From Alphaproteobacteria bacterium (GTDB lineage Bacteria; Pseudomonadota; Alphaproteobacteria; Rhizobiales; Xanthobacteraceae), in NCBI GenBank assembly GCA_005884745.1, contig VAZU01000001.1:1-13641 (forward strand): 13,641 nt of DNA, written 5' to 3'. This document shows, one piece after another, positions 12,358 to 13,641 of the stretch; the first letter of the stretch is position 1, and every line of letters begins with the position of its first letter. The position numbers were made by a program, and so were the translations under genes. The notes under the pieces are model-generated. The model was given only the letters and a program-made list of their open reading frames with translations, ran no database searches and had not been told where the DNA came from.

Positions 12358-13596
12358 TCACTTCTCCGGTTTGTCGAGCTTCGCCTCGGCCTCCAGCTCC
12401 TCGGTCACGAGATCGCCCTTGGGGGTGATTCTTTCCTCGCCGAGCCGCTGCCGCATCACGTCTCGGATGCGCTCCGCGACCCGGGGCTCGCGCTCCATCA
12501 GCGCGTGCAGATCATGGGCATCGAGCGCCAGCAGGCTGGCGCGCGTTACCGCGGTCACGGTGGCGGAGCGGCGGGACTGGCGCAGCACGGCCATTTCTCC
12601 GAAGAAATGCCCGACCCCGAGCCGAATGCGCCCGGCCCTGAGCTCGATCTCGACTTCGCCTGCGGCGACGAAATACATCGAATGCGCGACGTCCCCGCGC
12701 CGCACGATCGCGTCGCCGGGCTCGACGGTCTGCGCGCGCATCAGCCGCATGATGTCGGCGATTTCCCCGGCGTTGAGCTCGGCGAACAGCGGCACGCGGG
12801 CGACCATGCCCCAGGTGACCATGAAGTCGCGCCGGTGGATCTCCTCGGCGAACGCGGTGGCGATGATGCCGACCGGCAGCGCGATCATGATCAGCCCGCC
12901 GAAGATCGTCACGCCGGCGACGAGGCGGCCCAGGGTCGTGGCCGGCACCACGTCGCCGTAGCCGATGGTGCCGAGCGTGACGATCGCCCACCACATCGCG
13001 TCCGGGATGGTGCCGAACTTGTCGGGCTGCGCGTGCTGCTCGACGAGGTGCATCGCGGTGGCGGAGATCAGGGTGGCGCCGAGCAGGATGATGAAGCAGC
13101 CGAACAGCGCCCGGCGCTCGGCGTAGAGCGCATCGAGCAGCGAGCGCATTCCCGGCGAATAGCGCGCGAGCTTGAGGAACCGCATGATGCGGAACATCAG
13201 CAGCACGCGCAGGTCGGTTGGCAGCACGAAGGCGAACCAGAACGGCAGCACCGACAGCAGATCGATGACGCCGGCCGGGCTGAGGATGTAGCGCCAGCGT
13301 GCCTTGGACGCTTGCAGGTGGCGCTGCGCCGGATGCTCGCCGGCGACCCAGATCCGGACCAGGTACTCGACGGTGAACACCAGGAGCGAGACGATCTCGA
13401 TCGTGGAAAACAGCATGCCGTACCGGGCGGCGAGATTCGGCACGGATTCGAGCGTCACGGCGGCGAGATTGACCAGGATCAGCAGCACGATGAGCCGGCC
13501 GACGATCCGGCCCGGCCTGTCCCCGACCTGCTCTTCCAGGACCTCCGCAAGCCTTCGCTTGAGGGCGATCCGGGCACGAGAATTGCGTCGCAACAT
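12358..13596 (-). CDS. Cyclic nucleotide-gated potassium channel (MlotiK1-like)
   Basis: A 412-residue inner-membrane channel. Six hydrophobic segments are visible: S1 near IVGRLIVLLILVNLAAVT, S2 and S3 after it, an S4 with few charges (LRVLLMFRIMRFLKLARY), S5 (FGCFIILLGATLISATAMHL) and S6 (VTIFGGLIMIALPVGIIATA). The selectivity filter TIGYGD is at about 210-215, so K+ is the expected ion. The cytoplasmic end is a cyclic-nucleotide-binding domain with the phosphate cassette FGEMAVL and RRSATV, whose Arg (about 343) would contact the cAMP phosphate. Start: ATG 13596 is preceded by GAGAGAG; a GTG at 13617 gives seven more residues, and the frame stays open to the window edge, so the true start may lie further out. 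In-family function is cAMP-gated K+ conduction; the physiological role is unknown. Confidence 0.9.
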   Translation of the reverse strand: MLRRNSRARIALKRRLAEVLEEQVGDRPGRIVGRLIVLLILVNLAAVTLESVPNLAARYGMLFSTIEIVSLLVFTVEYLVRIWVAGEHPAQRHLQASKARWRYILSPAGVIDLLSVLPFWFAFVLPTDLRVLLMFRIMRFLKLARYSPGMRSLLDALYAERRALFGCFIILLGATLISATAMHLVEQHAQPDKFGTIPDAMWWAIVTLGTIGYGDVVPATTLGRLVAGVTIFGGLIMIALPVGIIATAFAEEIHRRDFMVTWGMVARVPLFAELNAGEIADIMRLMRAQTVEPGDAIVRRGDVAHSMYFVAAGEVEIELRAGRIRLGVGHFFGEMAVLRQSRRSATVTAVTRASLLALDAHDLHALMEREPRVAERIRDVMRQRLGEERITPKGDLVTEELEAEAKLDKPEK

Positions 13597-13641
13597 GAAC
13601 TCTCTCGCAAATTCCACCGGAATCCCGGTGTCGAGGGGGCT

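Noticed and set aside
1..13641. CRISPR arrays, tRNA or rRNA genes, insertion sequences
   Set aside because: No regularly spaced repeats, no cloverleaf-like segments, no rRNA stretches and no transposase motifs were seen.

Overview
The window is a GC-rich stretch of chromosome, most likely from an alphaproteobacterium of the order Hyphomicrobiales (Bradyrhizobium, Rhodopseudomonas, Pseudolabrys or Hyphomicrobium type). The evidence is the protein flavour: a zwf-pgl-gntK sugar operon, a solitary Tat-type ABC_sub_bind lipid/solute-binding protein, the COG2308/COG2307/transglutaminase/Anbu cluster and a MlotiK1-like channel. This placement is inference; there is no rRNA or other marker in the window.

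Layout. (1) 1-2382, plus strand: the end of glucose-6-phosphate dehydrogenase, a HAD phosphatase, 6-phosphogluconolactonase and gluconokinase, packed with ATGA stop/start overlaps. Together they feed glucose 6-phosphate and gluconate into 6-phosphogluconate. (2) 2383-3530: a small accessory patch with a HigB/HigA toxin-antitoxin pair behind a promoter that carries a perfect 8+8 bp inverted repeat, followed by the remains of a second, different HigA antitoxin that has lost its start codon and carries a frameshift. (3) 3531-5028: a Tat-exported methionine-R-sulfoxide reductase and, convergent to it, a solitary ABC substrate-binding protein. (4) 5029-5508: 480 bases without a convincing gene. (5) 5509-9638, plus strand: the four-gene cluster of circularly permuted ATP-grasp protein, alpha-E protein, transglutaminase-like cysteine peptidase and the proteasome homologue Anbu. 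The combination recurs in proteobacteria, but its substrate is unknown. A REP-like hairpin lies just before the Anbu gene.

(6) 9639-9948: between Anbu and oxyR, on the minus strand, sits a 25-residue gene that reads as PqqA, the peptide precursor of the cofactor PQQ, with the Glu16-x3-Tyr20 crosslink pair, a good ribosome binding site and a strong hairpin after its stop. No other pqq gene is in the window, so it looks like an orphan copy. (7) 9949-10917: OxyR, the peroxide sensor, with both redox cysteines, divergent from pqqA. (8) 10918-12357: a 35-residue open frame with a type IVb prepilin-like Gly/Glu+5 signature, then a SAM-dependent methyltransferase on the minus strand, flanked by two near-identical 48-base direct repeats that derive from the end of that small frame. 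(9) 12358-end, minus strand: a six-helix cyclic nucleotide-gated potassium channel.

The most interesting items are the orphan pqqA placed between Anbu and oxyR, the complete Anbu peptide-ligase/peptidase cluster, the duplicated pilin-like small frame around the methyltransferase, and the decayed second antitoxin.
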